Numbered from the stretch's first letter, positions 16,896 to 26,044 are shown. The stretch is DNA of 39,007 nt from an uncultured Allobosea sp. (GCF_945957345.1 NZ_CAMFKW010000048.1:1-39007); one strand, 5' to 3'. Numbers and translations are program-made. Notes: generated from the sequence alone by a model not told the origin.

Positions 16896-17657
16896 ATGTC
16901 CGATGCCGATCTCGCCAGGCGCGCGCTCGCGCTGCTCGACCTCACAGATCTCGCCGACGATGCCACGGAAGCAGGCACCCGCGATCTCTGCCATCGCGCC
17001 GTCTCCGGCCCTGTGCCGGTCGCGGCGGTCTGCCTGTGGCCGCGCTTCGTCGCGGCGGCCCGCGCCGAACTGGGCGACGGCCCCGTCCGCATCGCGACCG
17101 TCGTGAACTTTCCCGATGGCGACACGCCGATCGCCCCGGCGATGCGCGAGACCGAGGAGGCGCTCGCCGCCGGCGCCGACGAGATCGACCTCGTCTTGCC
17201 CTGGCGGGCCGTTCTCGCCGGCCATACCACGTCGGCTGCGGCGATGGTTCGCAACGTCAAGATGCTCTGCGACGAGCGCCGCCTGAAGGTGATCCTGGAG
17301 ACCGGTGAATACCCCAATCTCGACAAGATCAGGACGACGGCTGAGCTCGCCATCGAAGCCGGCGCCGATTTCATCAAGACCTCGACCGGCAAGACCGCGA
17401 ACTCGGCCAGCATCCCGGCAGCTCGCGTGATGCTGAACGTCATCGCGGAGGCGGGCCGCCCCGTCGGGCTGAAGCCGTCCGGCGGGATCAGGACGCTGGC
17501 CGACGCCACGCGCTATCTCGATCTCGCCGATGCAATCATGGGAGAGGATTGGGTAACGCCCACGACATTCCGCTTCGGCGCCAGCGGCCTCTATGCGGCG
17601 CTGGTCGACGCGATCGCCGGCGCCGCGCCCGATGCCGCGCCGCGTGGAGGTTATTGA
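16896..17657 (+). CDS. deoC: Deoxyribose-phosphate aldolase
   Basis: This 253-residue class I aldolase splits 2-deoxyribose-5-phosphate into acetaldehyde and glyceraldehyde-3-phosphate. Landmarks are the LDLTDL start, VCLWPRFV, IATVVNFPDGDTP, EIDLVLPWRAVLAG, LKVILETGEY, the Schiff-base lysine in DFIKTSTGK, and the second lysine in GLKPSGGIRT. Length and order are normal for DeoC. The gene starts three bases after the PNP stop, and its stop shares one base with the deoA start. Confidence 0.95.
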   Translation: MSDADLARRALALLDLTDLADDATEAGTRDLCHRAVSGPVPVAAVCLWPRFVAAARAELGDGPVRIATVVNFPDGDTPIAPAMRETEEALAAGADEIDLVLPWRAVLAGHTTSAAAMVRNVKMLCDERRLKVILETGEYPNLDKIRTTAELAIEAGADFIKTSTGKTANSASIPAARVMLNVIAEAGRPVGLKPSGGIRTLADATRYLDLADAIMGEDWVTPTTFRFGASGLYAALVDAIAGAAPDAAPRGGY

Positions 17658-18982
17658 TGCGCCTGACCCAGGAGATCATCGCCGCCAAGCGCGACGGTGC
17701 GGAACTGCCCGAGGCCGATATCCGCCAGCTCATAGCCGGCCTGCCGGATGGCTCGGTCAGCGAGGGGCAGGCCGCCGCCTTCGCCATGGCGGTCTATTTC
17801 AACGGCATGAGCGAGCGCGAGCGCGTGGCGCTGACGCTGGCCATGCGCGATTCCGGTACGGTGCTGCGCTGGGACGATCTGCCCGGTCCTGCCCTCGACA
17901 AGCATTCGACCGGCGGCGTCGGCGACACGGTCAGCCTGCCATTGGCGGCAGCGGTCGCGGCCTGCGGCGGCCATGTCCCGATGATCTCCGGCCGCGGCCT
18001 CGGCCATACCGGCGGCACGCTCGACAAGCTTGACGCCGTGCCAGGCTATGTCACGCAGCCCGGCACCAATCTCTTCCGCAAGGTGGTGCATGAGGTCGGC
18101 TGCGCCATCATTGGCCAAACCGCCGATCTCGCGCCGGCCGACAAGCGCCTCTACGCGATCCGCGATGTCACCGCGACGGTGGAATCGCTGCCGCTGATCA
18201 CGGCTTCGATCCTGTCGAAGAAGCTCGCCGCCGGCCTGCACGGCCTGGCCATGGACGTGAAATTCGGTTCCGGCGCCTTCCTGCCGGATTACGGCAAGGC
18301 GCAGGCCCTGGCGCAGGCGCTGGTCGGCGTCGCCAACGGCGCCGGCATGCCGACGACCGCTCTGCTCACCGACATGAGCGAACCGCTCGCCTCGGCCGCC
18401 GGCAATGCGCTCGAGGTCGCCTATGCGCTCGACCATCTCACCGGGCGCCATCGCGAGCCGCGCTTCCACGAGGTCACGGTCGCGCTCGCCGCGGAGATGT
18501 TGCTGCTCGGCAAGCTCGCGCCGGATCTCGATAACGCCCGCGCGAAGATCGAGCAGGCCTTCGCCTCCGGCGCCGCGGCCGAGCGCTTCGCAAGGATGAT
18601 CGTGGCGCTGGGCGGTCCGGCCGATCTGCTGGAGGCGCCGCAGAAGCATCTTGCCGCCGCGCCGGTCGTGAAGCCGGTCTATCCTGAGACGCCGGGGGGG
18701 GTCGCTTCCATCGATACGCGCGCAATCGGGCTCGCTGTCGTGGCGCTCGGCGGCGGCCGCGTGCGTCCGCAGGACCCGATCGACCATGCCGTCGGTATCG
18801 TCGCTCTGGCGGGCATCGGCGACGCGGTCGGCCCCGACCGGCCGCTCGGCATTGTCCATGCCCGCAATGAGGCCGGTTACGATACGGCAAGCGAGCGCTT
18901 GCGTAAGGCCTATCGGATCGGAGAGGGTGCGGCGCGCGGCCCGCTGGTCGCGGAACGGATCACGGAGAGGGTCGCGGGATGA
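17657..18982 (+). CDS. deoA: Thymidine phosphorylase
   Basis: This 441-residue enzyme phosphorolyses thymidine and deoxyuridine to the base and deoxyribose-1-phosphate. The family pattern is clear: GQAAAFAMAVYFNGMS, LDKHSTGGVGDTVSLPLAA (phosphate and substrate lysine region), GRGLGHTGGTLDKLDAVPGY, ADKRLYAIRDVTATVES, and a C-terminal pyrimidine-phosphorylase domain. ATG 17657 has GGAGG at 17646-17650, the best ribosome site in this operon. A run of G around 18693-18701 does not break the frame. The stop overlaps the next start. Confidence 0.95.
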   Translation: MRLTQEIIAAKRDGAELPEADIRQLIAGLPDGSVSEGQAAAFAMAVYFNGMSERERVALTLAMRDSGTVLRWDDLPGPALDKHSTGGVGDTVSLPLAAAVAACGGHVPMISGRGLGHTGGTLDKLDAVPGYVTQPGTNLFRKVVHEVGCAIIGQTADLAPADKRLYAIRDVTATVESLPLITASILSKKLAAGLHGLAMDVKFGSGAFLPDYGKAQALAQALVGVANGAGMPTTALLTDMSEPLASAAGNALEVAYALDHLTGRHREPRFHEVTVALAAEMLLLGKLAPDLDNARAKIEQAFASGAAAERFARMIVALGGPADLLEAPQKHLAAAPVVKPVYPETPGGVASIDTRAIGLAVVALGGGRVRPQDPIDHAVGIVALAGIGDAVGPDRPLGIVHARNEAGYDTASERLRKAYRIGEGAARGPLVAERITERVAG

Positions 18983-19923
18983 GTCTGCTTCTGGCCATGA
19001 GCGGCTGGCATGTCGAGGATTGGCGTGCGCGCTTCCAGGCGCTGCTGCCGGATATGCCGATCGTCGTCCTGGGCGAGCCCTTCGACCGCCGTGCCGTGCA
19101 TTATGTCGCGAGCTGGAAGCATCCGCCCGGCAGCCTGACCGGCCTGCCCAATCTCGCGGCGATCTTCTCGCTGGGTGCTGGTGTCGATTTCCTTTTCGCC
19201 GACGACAAGCTGCCGGAGGCGCCGATCGCGCGCATCGTCGACCCCGACCTGACGACGCGGATGAGCGAATACATCGTCCTGCATTGCCTGAGCTATCTGC
19301 GCCAGCAGCGCCGCTACGACAGCCAGCAGCGCGAAAAGCTATGGGACGACGACCGCAACCAGCCGGCCGCCCGCTCGGTCCGCGTCGGGATCATGGGGCT
19401 GGGCGAGCTCGGCCAGGACGCCGCCCGCAAGCTCACCGTCATGGGCTTCGACGTCGCCGGCTGGAGCCGCTCGCCCAAGACCATCGAGGGTCTCCAGACC
19501 TTCTCCGGCGAGGATGGCATGAAGGCCTTTCTGGGCCGTACCGACATTCTCGTCAGCCTCCTGCCGCTGACGCCGGACACGCGCGGCATCATCAATGCCG
19601 AGATGCTCTCCGGCCTCGCGCAGGGCGGGCGCCTCGGCGGGCCGTTCCTGATCAATGCCGGGCGCGGCGGCCTGCAGGTCGCCGACGATATCCTTGCCGC
19701 GCTCGATGCCGGCACGCTGAAGGGCGCGACGCTTGACGTCTTCGAGGTCGAGCCGCTTCCGGCGGATTCGGCCCTCTGGACCCACCCCGGCGTGACGGTG
19801 ACGCCGCATAACTCGGCGATGTCGGAGCCGGAGGCGATCGCGACGGCCGTCGCCACGCAGATCCGGCGGCTGGAGGCGGGTGAGCCTCTGCTCAACGTGG
19901 TCGATCCCGCGCGGGGCTACTGA
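18979..19923 (+). CDS. GhrA-like D-2-hydroxyacid dehydrogenase (glyoxylate/hydroxypyruvate reductase A type)
   Basis: This 314-residue NAD(P)-dependent reductase is the last gene of the nucleoside operon; its ATG overlaps the deoA stop. The N-terminal substrate half has PNLAAIFSLGAGVDFLF. The Rossmann loop is VGIMGLGELGQDAARKL, followed by WSRSPK, which suits NADP. Catalytic residues appear in INAGRGG (arginine), DVFEVEPLP (glutamate) and VTPHNSAMSEP (histidine). It closely fits the GhrA branch. Its role next to deoxynucleoside breakdown is unclear: reducing glyoxylate, hydroxypyruvate or another 2-oxo acid are possibilities but not shown. Confidence 0.9.
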   Translation: MSLLLAMSGWHVEDWRARFQALLPDMPIVVLGEPFDRRAVHYVASWKHPPGSLTGLPNLAAIFSLGAGVDFLFADDKLPEAPIARIVDPDLTTRMSEYIVLHCLSYLRQQRRYDSQQREKLWDDDRNQPAARSVRVGIMGLGELGQDAARKLTVMGFDVAGWSRSPKTIEGLQTFSGEDGMKAFLGRTDILVSLLPLTPDTRGIINAEMLSGLAQGGRLGGPFLINAGRGGLQVADDILAALDAGTLKGATLDVFEVEPLPADSALWTHPGVTVTPHNSAMSEPEAIATAVATQIRRLEAGEPLLNVVDPARGY

Positions 19924-19927
19924 GGCT

Positions 19928-20027
19928 AGAGCATCGGCCCGAAAAGTGGGGAGCGGTTTTCGGAAACAGCTGATGCAAAATCAAAGAGCCAGATCATCAG
20001 ACTGAATAATCAGTCGAATGATCTGGC
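19928..20027. repeat. AGAGCAT-type rhizobial palindromic repeat with attached long hairpin, copy B
   Basis: The first part has GCATC (19931-19935) pairing with GATGC (19972-19976) and CCGAAAA (19939-19945) with TTTTCGG (19957-19963), around GTGGGGAGCGG. The second part is a long hairpin: GCCAGATCAT plus GACTGA, loop ATAA (20006-20009), TCAGTC plus ATGATCTGGC (20018-20027), with one two-base mismatch. It directly follows the nucleoside operon and could end its transcript, although no T-run follows. Confidence 0.82.
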
Positions 20028-20118
20028 CCGCGGCTGTCACGGAACGGTCGCGGCGCTGTCGTCGCGCCGCAATCCGGGCGGGCGAAGCGAGGGCCTCGCC
20101 TTATCCCGGAGCCATTCC

Positions 20119-21477
20119 ATGCGCCTGCCGCTTATCGCCGCCCTGTTGCTGTCCTCGACCATGCTCGCAGGGGCGCAGGATGCACAGAAGGAATTCCCCT
20201 CGAAGCTCGTCGGCCATGCCTTGCTGCCGGCGAACACCATCATCCCCGCGCCGGCCGATGCGCCGGCCGATCTCAAGGTCTCCGGCAAGTTCGTCACGCC
20301 CGGCAAGCGCGTCGAGGCGGTCGGCACCGTCATGGGCACCTCCGGCGGGCGCCCGACCGGGCTCTCCACCCCCTTCGCCGGCCAGCCCGTGCAGGGCTTC
20401 TCCGGCATCCGCTCGCTCGGCAACAGCGAGTTCCTCGTGCTGACCGACAATGGTTTCGGCTCGAAAGTGAACTCGCCGGACGCGATGCTGTTCTTCCATC
20501 GCCTCAAGGCCGATTTCGGCAAGGGCGCGGTCGAGCGGCTTTCGACCACCTTCCTGCACGATCCCGACAAGAAGATTCCCTTCCGCATCGTCCATGAGGG
20601 TACCGAGAAGCGCTATCTCACTGGCGCGGATTTCGATCCCGAGTCGATCCAGCCGATCGGCGGCAAGTACTGGATCGGCGAGGAGTTCGGCCCCTATCTC
20701 ATCCGCGTCGACGGCAACGGCAAGGTCGAGGCAGTGTTCGAGACGCTGGTCGACGGCAAGCCGGCCCGCTCGCCCGATCATTATGCCATCACCACGCCGG
20801 GCGCGCCGGACCAGAGCGTCGCCTTCAACGTGCGCCGCTCCAAGGGCTTTGAAGGCATGGCGCAGTCGCCGGACGGCCGCTTCCTCTATCCGCTGCTCGA
20901 AGGCCCGCTCTGGAACGCCGAGACCAAGGGCAATGAAGAGGTCGACGGCAAGGACGTGCTGCGCATCCTCGAGTTCGATGTCGCCAATGAGAAATGGACC
21001 GGCCGTTCCTGGTTCTACCCGCTCGAACTGAAGGGCAACGCCATCGGCGACTTCAACATGATCGATGTTACGACGGCGCTGATCATCGAGCGCGATAACG
21101 GCGAAGGCACCGCCGACAAGGCTTGCGCCGCCGGCCAGAAGGGCCCGGACTGCTTCCACGACCTCGCCAAGTTCAAGCGCATCGTGAAGATCGAGATGAC
21201 CGAGGCGAATGTCGGCAAGCCCGTGCGCAAGGTCGGCTTCATCGACCTCATGAAGATCGCCGATCCCGACGGCAAGGCGAAGCAAGGTGCCATCGACGGC
21301 GTTCTGCCCTTCCCGTTCTTCACCATCGAGAATGTCGACGTGGTCGATCGCGCCAATGGCATCATCGTCGTCGGCAACGACAACAACCTGCCCTTCTCCT
21401 CCTCGCGCGACCCGAAGAAGGCCGACGACAACGAGCTGGTGCTCCTGTCGGTGAAAGAACTGCTCGACGCGAAGTGA
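20119..21477 (+). CDS. Esterase-like activity of phytase family protein, exported
   Basis: This 452-residue protein has a signal peptide (MRLPLIAALLLSSTMLAGA, cut about residue 19). It fits the Pfam 'esterase-like activity of phytase' family, a beta-propeller-like fold: FSGIRSLGNSEFLVLTDNGFGSK, then DPESIQPIGGKYWIGEEFGPYLIRVD, SKGFEGMAQSPDGRFLYPLLEG and, near the end, IENVDVVDRANGIIVVGNDNNLPFSSSR. The acidic TDNGFG and EEFGPY stretches are the usual conserved sites. The substrate is unknown; a phosphoester or other ester in the periplasm is inferred from the family name only. ATG 20119 has GGAG eight bases upstream. It appears monocistronic. Confidence 0.88.
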   Translation: MRLPLIAALLLSSTMLAGAQDAQKEFPSKLVGHALLPANTIIPAPADAPADLKVSGKFVTPGKRVEAVGTVMGTSGGRPTGLSTPFAGQPVQGFSGIRSLGNSEFLVLTDNGFGSKVNSPDAMLFFHRLKADFGKGAVERLSTTFLHDPDKKIPFRIVHEGTEKRYLTGADFDPESIQPIGGKYWIGEEFGPYLIRVDGNGKVEAVFETLVDGKPARSPDHYAITTPGAPDQSVAFNVRRSKGFEGMAQSPDGRFLYPLLEGPLWNAETKGNEEVDGKDVLRILEFDVANEKWTGRSWFYPLELKGNAIGDFNMIDVTTALIIERDNGEGTADKACAAGQKGPDCFHDLAKFKRIVKIEMTEANVGKPVRKVGFIDLMKIADPDGKAKQGAIDGVLPFPFFTIENVDVVDRANGIIVVGNDNNLPFSSSRDPKKADDNELVLLSVKELLDAK

Positions 21478-21509
21478 TCGTCCGCCGCTGGCGCGCGAAG
21501 CGAGGAAGA

Positions 21510-21539
21510 CCTGACGGCCGGACCCGCCCGACCGTCAGG
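21510..21539 (+). terminator. Hairpin after the phytase-like gene, possible terminator
   Basis: CCTGACGG (21510-21517) pairs perfectly with CCGTCAGG (21532-21539) around a 14-base loop. It lies 33 bases after the stop of the phytase-like gene. No T-run follows, so factor-independent termination is uncertain. Confidence 0.45.
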
Positions 21540-21640
21540 CATTCCCAGTTTGTTCTGGAAGCATCGCCGACTCGGGCGTACAATATTGGCGACCAAGCGC
21601 CTCGTGCGCGAGGCCTAGTGGTTGGATGATCGTCACCGAT

Positions 21641-21650
21641 GGAGGTGATC
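21641..21650 (+). promoter_or_regulatory. Unusually long Shine-Dalgarno site GGAGGTGATC
   Basis: All ten bases are complementary to the conserved 3' tail of 16S rRNA (GAUCACCUCC). It lies directly before ATG 21651, with a second ATG at 21654. It therefore argues against an upstream in-frame ATG at 21639, which overlaps this site. Confidence 0.8.
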
Positions 21651-22013
21651 ATGATGACCGCGAATATGAAGACCGGACGGACGCAGGACTGGCTTAACCT
21701 GATCCTCGCCGCGCTGCTGTTCTTCTCGCCCTGGTTCATGGGCTATACCGGCGATGTGATGCCGGCGCGCAATGCCTGGATCGTCGGCGCGGTGCTCGCA
21801 TTGATCGCGATTGCCGCGATTTCGGCCTTTGCCGAATGGGAGGAGTGGCTGAACCTGGCGCTCGGGCTCTGGCTGGTGGCCTCGCCCTGGATGCTCGGCT
21901 TCACGACCCATCTTCCCGCCTTCTGGAGCCATCTCGTGGTCGGCCTGCTGACCGCGGGGATTTCGGCCTGGGCGGTGTGGGATTATCGGCACGAGCCGCA
22001 CGCGACGGCCTGA
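21651..22013 (+). CDS. SPW repeat-containing membrane protein
   Basis: This 120-residue protein has four predicted membrane helices arranged as two copies of the SPW repeat: WLNLILAALLFFSPWFMGYT (about 14-33) and WLNLALGLWLVASPWMLGF (about 66-84), each followed by a second hydrophobic helix. Function is unknown; related proteins are common in alphaproteobacteria and actinobacteria. The start is set by the strong ribosome site at 21641-21650, giving ATG 21651 (or 21654). The gene converges on xylG with only 32 bases between the stops. Confidence 0.88.
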   Translation: MMTANMKTGRTQDWLNLILAALLFFSPWFMGYTGDVMPARNAWIVGAVLALIAIAAISAFAEWEEWLNLALGLWLVASPWMLGFTTHLPAFWSHLVVGLLTAGISAWAVWDYRHEPHATA

Positions 22014-22026
22014 GAGCGTTGCTCTC
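22012..22026. terminator. Short hairpin at the SPW/xylG convergent junction
   Basis: GAGAGC (22012-22017), loop GTT, GCTCTC (22021-22026), followed by CTTT on the plus strand. The stem begins within the SPW gene stop codon. It is a weak candidate terminator for the SPW gene. Confidence 0.4.
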
Positions 22027-22045
22027 CTTTCGGCTCCGGCGCGGC

Positions 22046-22864
22046 CTAGCTGCGTAGCGCGCCGGGGCCGCCGACCGCCGCCGGCGGGCATTTGCCCGAG
22101 ATGATCATGCCCAGCACCTCGTCCTGGGTGACGTCCGCCGTGCGGGCTGTGCCAACGACCTTGCCGTTCTTCATCACCGTGACGCGGTCGGCGAGATCGA
22201 AGACGTCGTGCAGGTCGTGGCTGATCAGGAAGATGCCGATGCCCTGCTTCTTGAGCTGCAGGATCAGCTCGGCGACCTGCTTGGTCTCGGCAGGCCCGAG
22301 CGCCGCCGTCGGCTCGTCCATGATCAGCACGCGCGCGTTGAAATAGATCGCCCGCGCGATCGCGACCGACTGGCGCTGGCCACCCGAGAGCGCCTTCACC
22401 GGTTCCTTGAAGCGGCGGAAATGCGGGTTGAGCCGGCCCATCACCTTGCGGGTCTCGGCCTCCATCGTCGCATCGTCGAGCGTACCCCAGCCGGTCAGCA
22501 ACTCGCGGCCGAGGAAGATATTGGCGGCGGCGTCGACATTGTCGGCCAAAGCGAGCGTCTGGTAGATCGTCTCGATGCCATGGCGCTTGGCATCGCGCGG
22601 GCTCGCGATCGTTGCTTCCTCGCCATCGACGTGGATCGTGCCGGCATCGGCCTTGTAGGCGCCGGACAGGATCTTGATCAGCGTCGACTTGCCCGCGCCG
22701 TTATGGCCGAGCAGGCCGACGACTTCGCCCGGCATCAAATCGACGCTGGCGCCATCGACCGCCTTGATGCCGCCGAAGGCGATCGAGATGTCGCGCATCT
22801 CGATCAGGGGCGTGCCTTGGCCGGGATGGGTCTCTGTGAGATCGGCTGGTTCTGAGATGCTCAT
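22046..22864 (-). CDS. xylG: Sugar ABC transporter ATP-binding protein, single-domain, xylose-type
   Basis: This 272-residue ATPase has one nucleotide-binding domain: Walker [10 protein letters not shown], signature LSGGQRQSV, Walker [12 protein letters not shown] and the switch ISHDLHDV. E. coli XylG has two fused domains and about 510 residues, so this is the short FrcA-like form that must work as a homodimer. It is the third gene of the minus-strand xylF-xylH-xylG unit, starting nine bases after the permease stop. The symbol follows the binding protein's similarity; the sugar is inferred, not shown. Confidence 0.85.
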   Translation of the reverse strand: MSISEPADLTETHPGQGTPLIEMRDISIAFGGIKAVDGASVDLMPGEVVGLLGHNGAGKSTLIKILSGAYKADAGTIHVDGEEATIASPRDAKRHGIETIYQTLALADNVDAAANIFLGRELLTGWGTLDDATMEAETRKVMGRLNPHFRRFKEPVKALSGGQRQSVAIARAIYFNARVLIMDEPTAALGPAETKQVAELILQLKKQGIGIFLISHDLHDVFDLADRVTVMKNGKVVGTARTADVTQDEVLGMIISGKCPPAAVGGPGALRS

Positions 22865-22873
22865 CGCTCCCCC

Positions 22874-24178
22874 TCACCCAAGCCGCTTGCGGTAGAGCCC
22901 GTCGAGCCAGACCGCGAGCACGAGCACGATGCCGACGACGATGTTCTGCAAGGGCGCATCGACGCCGATCAGCACCATGCCGGATTGCAGCGACTGCATC
23001 ACCAGCGCCCCGAGCATCGCGCCGGAGATGGTGCCGACGCCACCCGCAAGCGATGTGCCGCCGATCACCGCGGCTGCGATGACATAGAGCTCGTCCAGCG
23101 TGCCGGCGGCATTGGTCGAGGCGTTCAGGCGCGCCGTCGAGATACAGGCGGAGATGCCGACGAGCACGCCCATCAATCCGAAGACCAGCGTCAGCACCTT
23201 GCGCGTCTTGACGCCGGAAAGCTGCGCCGCCTCGGGGTTCCCCCCGATCGCGAAAACATAGCGACCGAAGCGCAGCCGGTTGGCGAGCAGGGTGATGACG
23301 ACGCCGACGCCTAATGCCATCAGTACCGGCACGGCGAGCCCGTGGCCGATGCTGAGACCGCCTTCGGGCCAGGTGCCACCCTTCGCTTCGACGAGGCGCC
23401 GCGCCACACCGGCCGGCAGGGTATAGGCGTTCGCCACCATCACCATGGCCAGAACCGCGGCGCAGCCGAGCCCGGCGATGGCGATCTCGGCCCAGAGCGG
23501 GCGCAGCACGAAGCCGAAGCGCTTGCGGCGCCGGCGGATCAGCGCCGCGCCCAGGCAGATCACAGCACAAAGGCCGATGCCGATCGCCCAGGAAGCGTTG
23601 GTGCCGATCGCGCCCTCGACGCCGCCGCCGAACGGGCGGAAGCGCGAATCCATCGGCGCGATGGTCTGGCCCTGCGTGACCCACCAGGCAGCGCCGCGCC
23701 AGACCAGCAGACCGCCGAGCGTGACGATGAAGGAGGGGATAGCGAGATAGGCGATCAGCGCGCCCTGCAGCAGGCCGACGAGCCCGCCCAGCACCATCGC
23801 GAGCAACAGGCTGACCAGCCAGGTCAGCGGGTGTTCCAGGCCCCAGAGCTCCGGCAGAACCCGGACCTGCACCAGCCCGACCACCATCCCGACGAAGCCG
23901 AGCATCGAGCCGACCGAGAGGTCGATATTGCGGGTGACGATGACCAGCACCATGCCGCAGGCCATGATCGCGATCGAGGCGGTCTGGACCCAGAGATTCC
24001 ACAGATTGCGCGGCGTCAGGAAAGCGCCGTCCGACAGCCAGTTGAAGCCGAGCCAGATCACTGCGAGCGCCGCCACCATGCCGATCATGCGCGGATCGAA
24101 CTCGATCTCGCGCAGACGGTCGGCAAGGCCGCGCGCCTCTTGCGCCGGGCTGGCGGGCGCTGGGGCCGTTTCAGTCAC
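22874..24178 (-). CDS. xylH: Sugar ABC transporter permease, XylH-like
   Basis: This 434-residue polytopic protein has about ten or more membrane helices. Motifs include [17 protein letters not shown] (about 75-92), [16 protein letters not shown], and [16 protein letters not shown] in the coupling loop, then [17 protein letters not shown], all typical of XylH/RbsC-type permeases. A polar stretch around [12 protein letters not shown] and RRRRKRFG makes it longer than RbsC, as is usual for XylH. GTG at 24178 overlaps the binding-protein stop by eight bases and is preferred. An in-frame ATG at 24241 would lie deep inside the upstream gene. Confidence 0.88.
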   Translation of the reverse strand: MTETAPAPASPAQEARGLADRLREIEFDPRMIGMVAALAVIWLGFNWLSDGAFLTPRNLWNLWVQTASIAIMACGMVLVIVTRNIDLSVGSMLGFVGMVVGLVQVRVLPELWGLEHPLTWLVSLLLAMVLGGLVGLLQGALIAYLAIPSFIVTLGGLLVWRGAAWWVTQGQTIAPMDSRFRPFGGGVEGAIGTNASWAIGIGLCAVICLGAALIRRRRKRFGFVLRPLWAEIAIAGLGCAAVLAMVMVANAYTLPAGVARRLVEAKGGTWPEGGLSIGHGLAVPVLMALGVGVVITLLANRLRFGRYVFAIGGNPEAAQLSGVKTRKVLTLVFGLMGVLVGISACISTARLNASTNAAGTLDELYVIAAAVIGGTSLAGGVGTISGAMLGALVMQSLQSGMVLIGVDAPLQNIVVGIVLVLAVWLDGLYRKRLG

Positions 24179-25217
24179 AGGCCTTGACCTTGCCGGGCGC
24201 GACGCCCTGGCAGACCGCCGCTTTCGGCGCCCAGCCGGCATCGATCACGACATTGAGGTTCTCCTTCGTCACCGGCACCGGCGTCAGGAACAGCGCGGTC
24301 ATCTTCTGCTTGGACGGGCCCTGGTCCCAGCTCACCGATTTCGGGATCTCGTTGAGCTTGGTGCCGCCGGCGAGTTTGAGCGCGATCTCGGCGGCGTTGC
24401 GCCCGAGTTCGCGCGCATCCTTCCAGATGGTCACGGTCTGCGTGCCCAACGCGACGCGGTTCAGCGCCGCGCGGTCGGCATCCTGGCCGGAGACCGGCAC
24501 CGCGCCCGCCATGCCCTGCGCGTCCAGCGCCGCGATGGCGCCGCCGGCGGTGCCGTCATTGGCCGCGATCACGGCGTCGACCTTGTTCTGGTTGCGCGTC
24601 AGGATCTGCTCCATGTTGCGCTGGGCATTGGCGGGCAGCCATTGGTCGGTGAAGGCCTCGCCGGCATTCTTGATCTTGCCGCCGTCGATGGCGGGTTTCA
24701 GGATCTCGATCGAGCCCTGGTAGAGGAAGCCGGCATTCGGATCCTGGCTCGAGCCCTTGATGAAGACGTAGTTGCCCTGAGGCTTCGCCTTCTGGATTTC
24801 GCGCGCCATCATCCGGCCGACCTCGACATTGTCGAAGGTCAGGTAGAAGGCCTGCGGGATTTCGATCAGCCGGTCATAGCCGACGACGGCGATGCCTTCG
24901 TTCACCGCCTTCTCGACGGCGGGGCGGATCGCCTGCGCGTCCTGCGCCAGCACGATGATCGCCTTGGCGCCGCGTGCGATCAGGCTCTCGACATCGGTGA
25001 GCTGCTTGGCCGGCGAGGATTGGGCGTCGGCCGAGAGATAGGTGCCGCCGGCCTTCTCGATCGCCGCCTTGATCGCGGCCTCGTCGGTTTTCCAGCGCTC
25101 CTCCTGGAAATTGGACCAGCTGACCCCGACGACGGGCCCCTTGGACTGGGCGAAGGCGCTGGCATGAACGGATAGGGCGGCAACGGCGATGCTCGCCGCG
25201 AGGACGAAACGCTTCAT
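24171..25217 (-). CDS. xylF: D-xylose-type ABC transporter substrate-binding protein
   Basis: This 348-residue periplasmic protein has a signal peptide (cut near ASAFA-QSK). It shows the XylF pattern: [92 protein letters not shown] and [20 protein letters not shown]. The aspartate, arginine and asparagine positions used by E. coli XylF for xylose appear kept, judged from memory. The ribosome site AGGAGGT sits seven bases before the ATG. It leads the xylFHG operon; no XylR-type regulator is in the window. Confidence 0.88.
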   Translation of the reverse strand: MKRFVLAASIAVAALSVHASAFAQSKGPVVGVSWSNFQEERWKTDEAAIKAAIEKAGGTYLSADAQSSPAKQLTDVESLIARGAKAIIVLAQDAQAIRPAVEKAVNEGIAVVGYDRLIEIPQAFYLTFDNVEVGRMMAREIQKAKPQGNYVFIKGSSQDPNAGFLYQGSIEILKPAIDGGKIKNAGEAFTDQWLPANAQRNMEQILTRNQNKVDAVIAANDGTAGGAIAALDAQGMAGAVPVSGQDADRAALNRVALGTQTVTIWKDARELGRNAAEIALKLAGGTKLNEIPKSVSWDQGPSKQKMTALFLTPVPVTKENLNVVIDAGWAPKAAVCQGVAPGKVKACD

Positions 25218-25336
25218 CTCGATGACCTCCTGAGCTTCCTCTGCCGCAGACTCTCAGGCTTCTCCGAGCCTCCAAGGCGTCCGGCGTACGAAGCTCAGCC
25301 CAGCCGCCCGAGGCTGTCAAGCAGACGAAGGAAGGG

Positions 25337-26038
25337 TCAGATGGTGCGCTTGTCAGGGGAATCGCAGAGGTCGTTCTGGATGCAGCGCCCGCATTCGGGG
25401 CGCAGCGCCTTGCAGGTGTAGCGCCCGTGCAGGATCAACCAGTGATGGGCATGCCGGCCGAACTCCCCGGGAATCGCCTTCTCCAGCCCCATCTCGACCT
25501 GCAAGACGTTCTTGCCCGGCGCGATCCGGAGGCGATTGGACACGCGAAAGACATGGGTGTCGACTGCGTGCGTGATTTCGCCGAAGGCGATGTTGAGCAC
25601 GACATTGGCGGTCTTGCGGCCGACGCCGGGCAGGCTCTCCAGCGCCTCGCGCGTCGCCGGCACCTCGCCGCCGAACTCGGCGATCAACTTCTCGCAGAGC
25701 GCGATCACATTCTTCGCCTTGGTGCGGAAGAGCCCGATCGTCTTGATGTAGTTGCGCACCGTCTCCTCGCCGAGCGCGAGCATCTTGGCCGGCGTATCGG
25801 CGATGGCGAAGAGCGGGCGCGTGGCCTTGTTGACGCCGGCATCGGTCGCCTGCGCCGAGAGCACGACGGCGACCAGCAGGGTGAAGGCGTTCACCGATTC
25901 CAGCTCGCCCTTGGGCTCCGGATTGGCCGCCTGGAAGCGGCTGAAGATCTCGCGGACCTCCGCCGGTTTGCGGGCGCGCGGCAACGTGATGCGCTTGGCG
26001 GGTGGGCGGGCGCGCGCGGGCCTGTTCTGCTGGTCCAT
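25337..26038 (-). CDS. nth: Endonuclease III
   Basis: This 233-residue DNA glycosylase/AP lyase removes oxidised pyrimidines. It has the helix-hairpin-helix LESLPGVGRKTANVVL with the catalytic lysine, and HAVDTHVFRVSNRL with the catalytic aspartate. A [4Fe-4S] cluster is formed by C209, C216, C219 and C225 in C-x6-C-x2-C-x5-C spacing. ATG 26038 is chosen; a GTG lies directly before it. The gene diverges from the DUF2244 gene with only 20 bases between the start codons. Confidence 0.95.
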   Translation of the reverse strand: MDQQNRPARARPPAKRITLPRARKPAEVREIFSRFQAANPEPKGELESVNAFTLLVAVVLSAQATDAGVNKATRPLFAIADTPAKMLALGEETVRNYIKTIGLFRTKAKNVIALCEKLIAEFGGEVPATREALESLPGVGRKTANVVLNIAFGEITHAVDTHVFRVSNRLRIAPGKNVLQVEMGLEKAIPGEFGRHAHHWLILHGRYTCKALRPECGRCIQNDLCDSPDKRTI

Positions 26039-26044
26039 CACGGC

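Noticed and set aside
18685..18705. Run of G in deoA as a possible frameshift
   Set aside because: The DeoA frame continues through it with a sensible family C-terminal domain and normal length, so no frameshift is needed.
21557..21584. Possible EcfG (general stress sigma) promoter GGAAG-N15-CGTA before the SPW gene, or a sigma-70 TACAAT at 21579
   Set aside because: Spacing is one or two bases short of the GGAAC-N16/17-CGTT consensus, and no matching -35 partners the TACAAT. Too weak to list as a feature.
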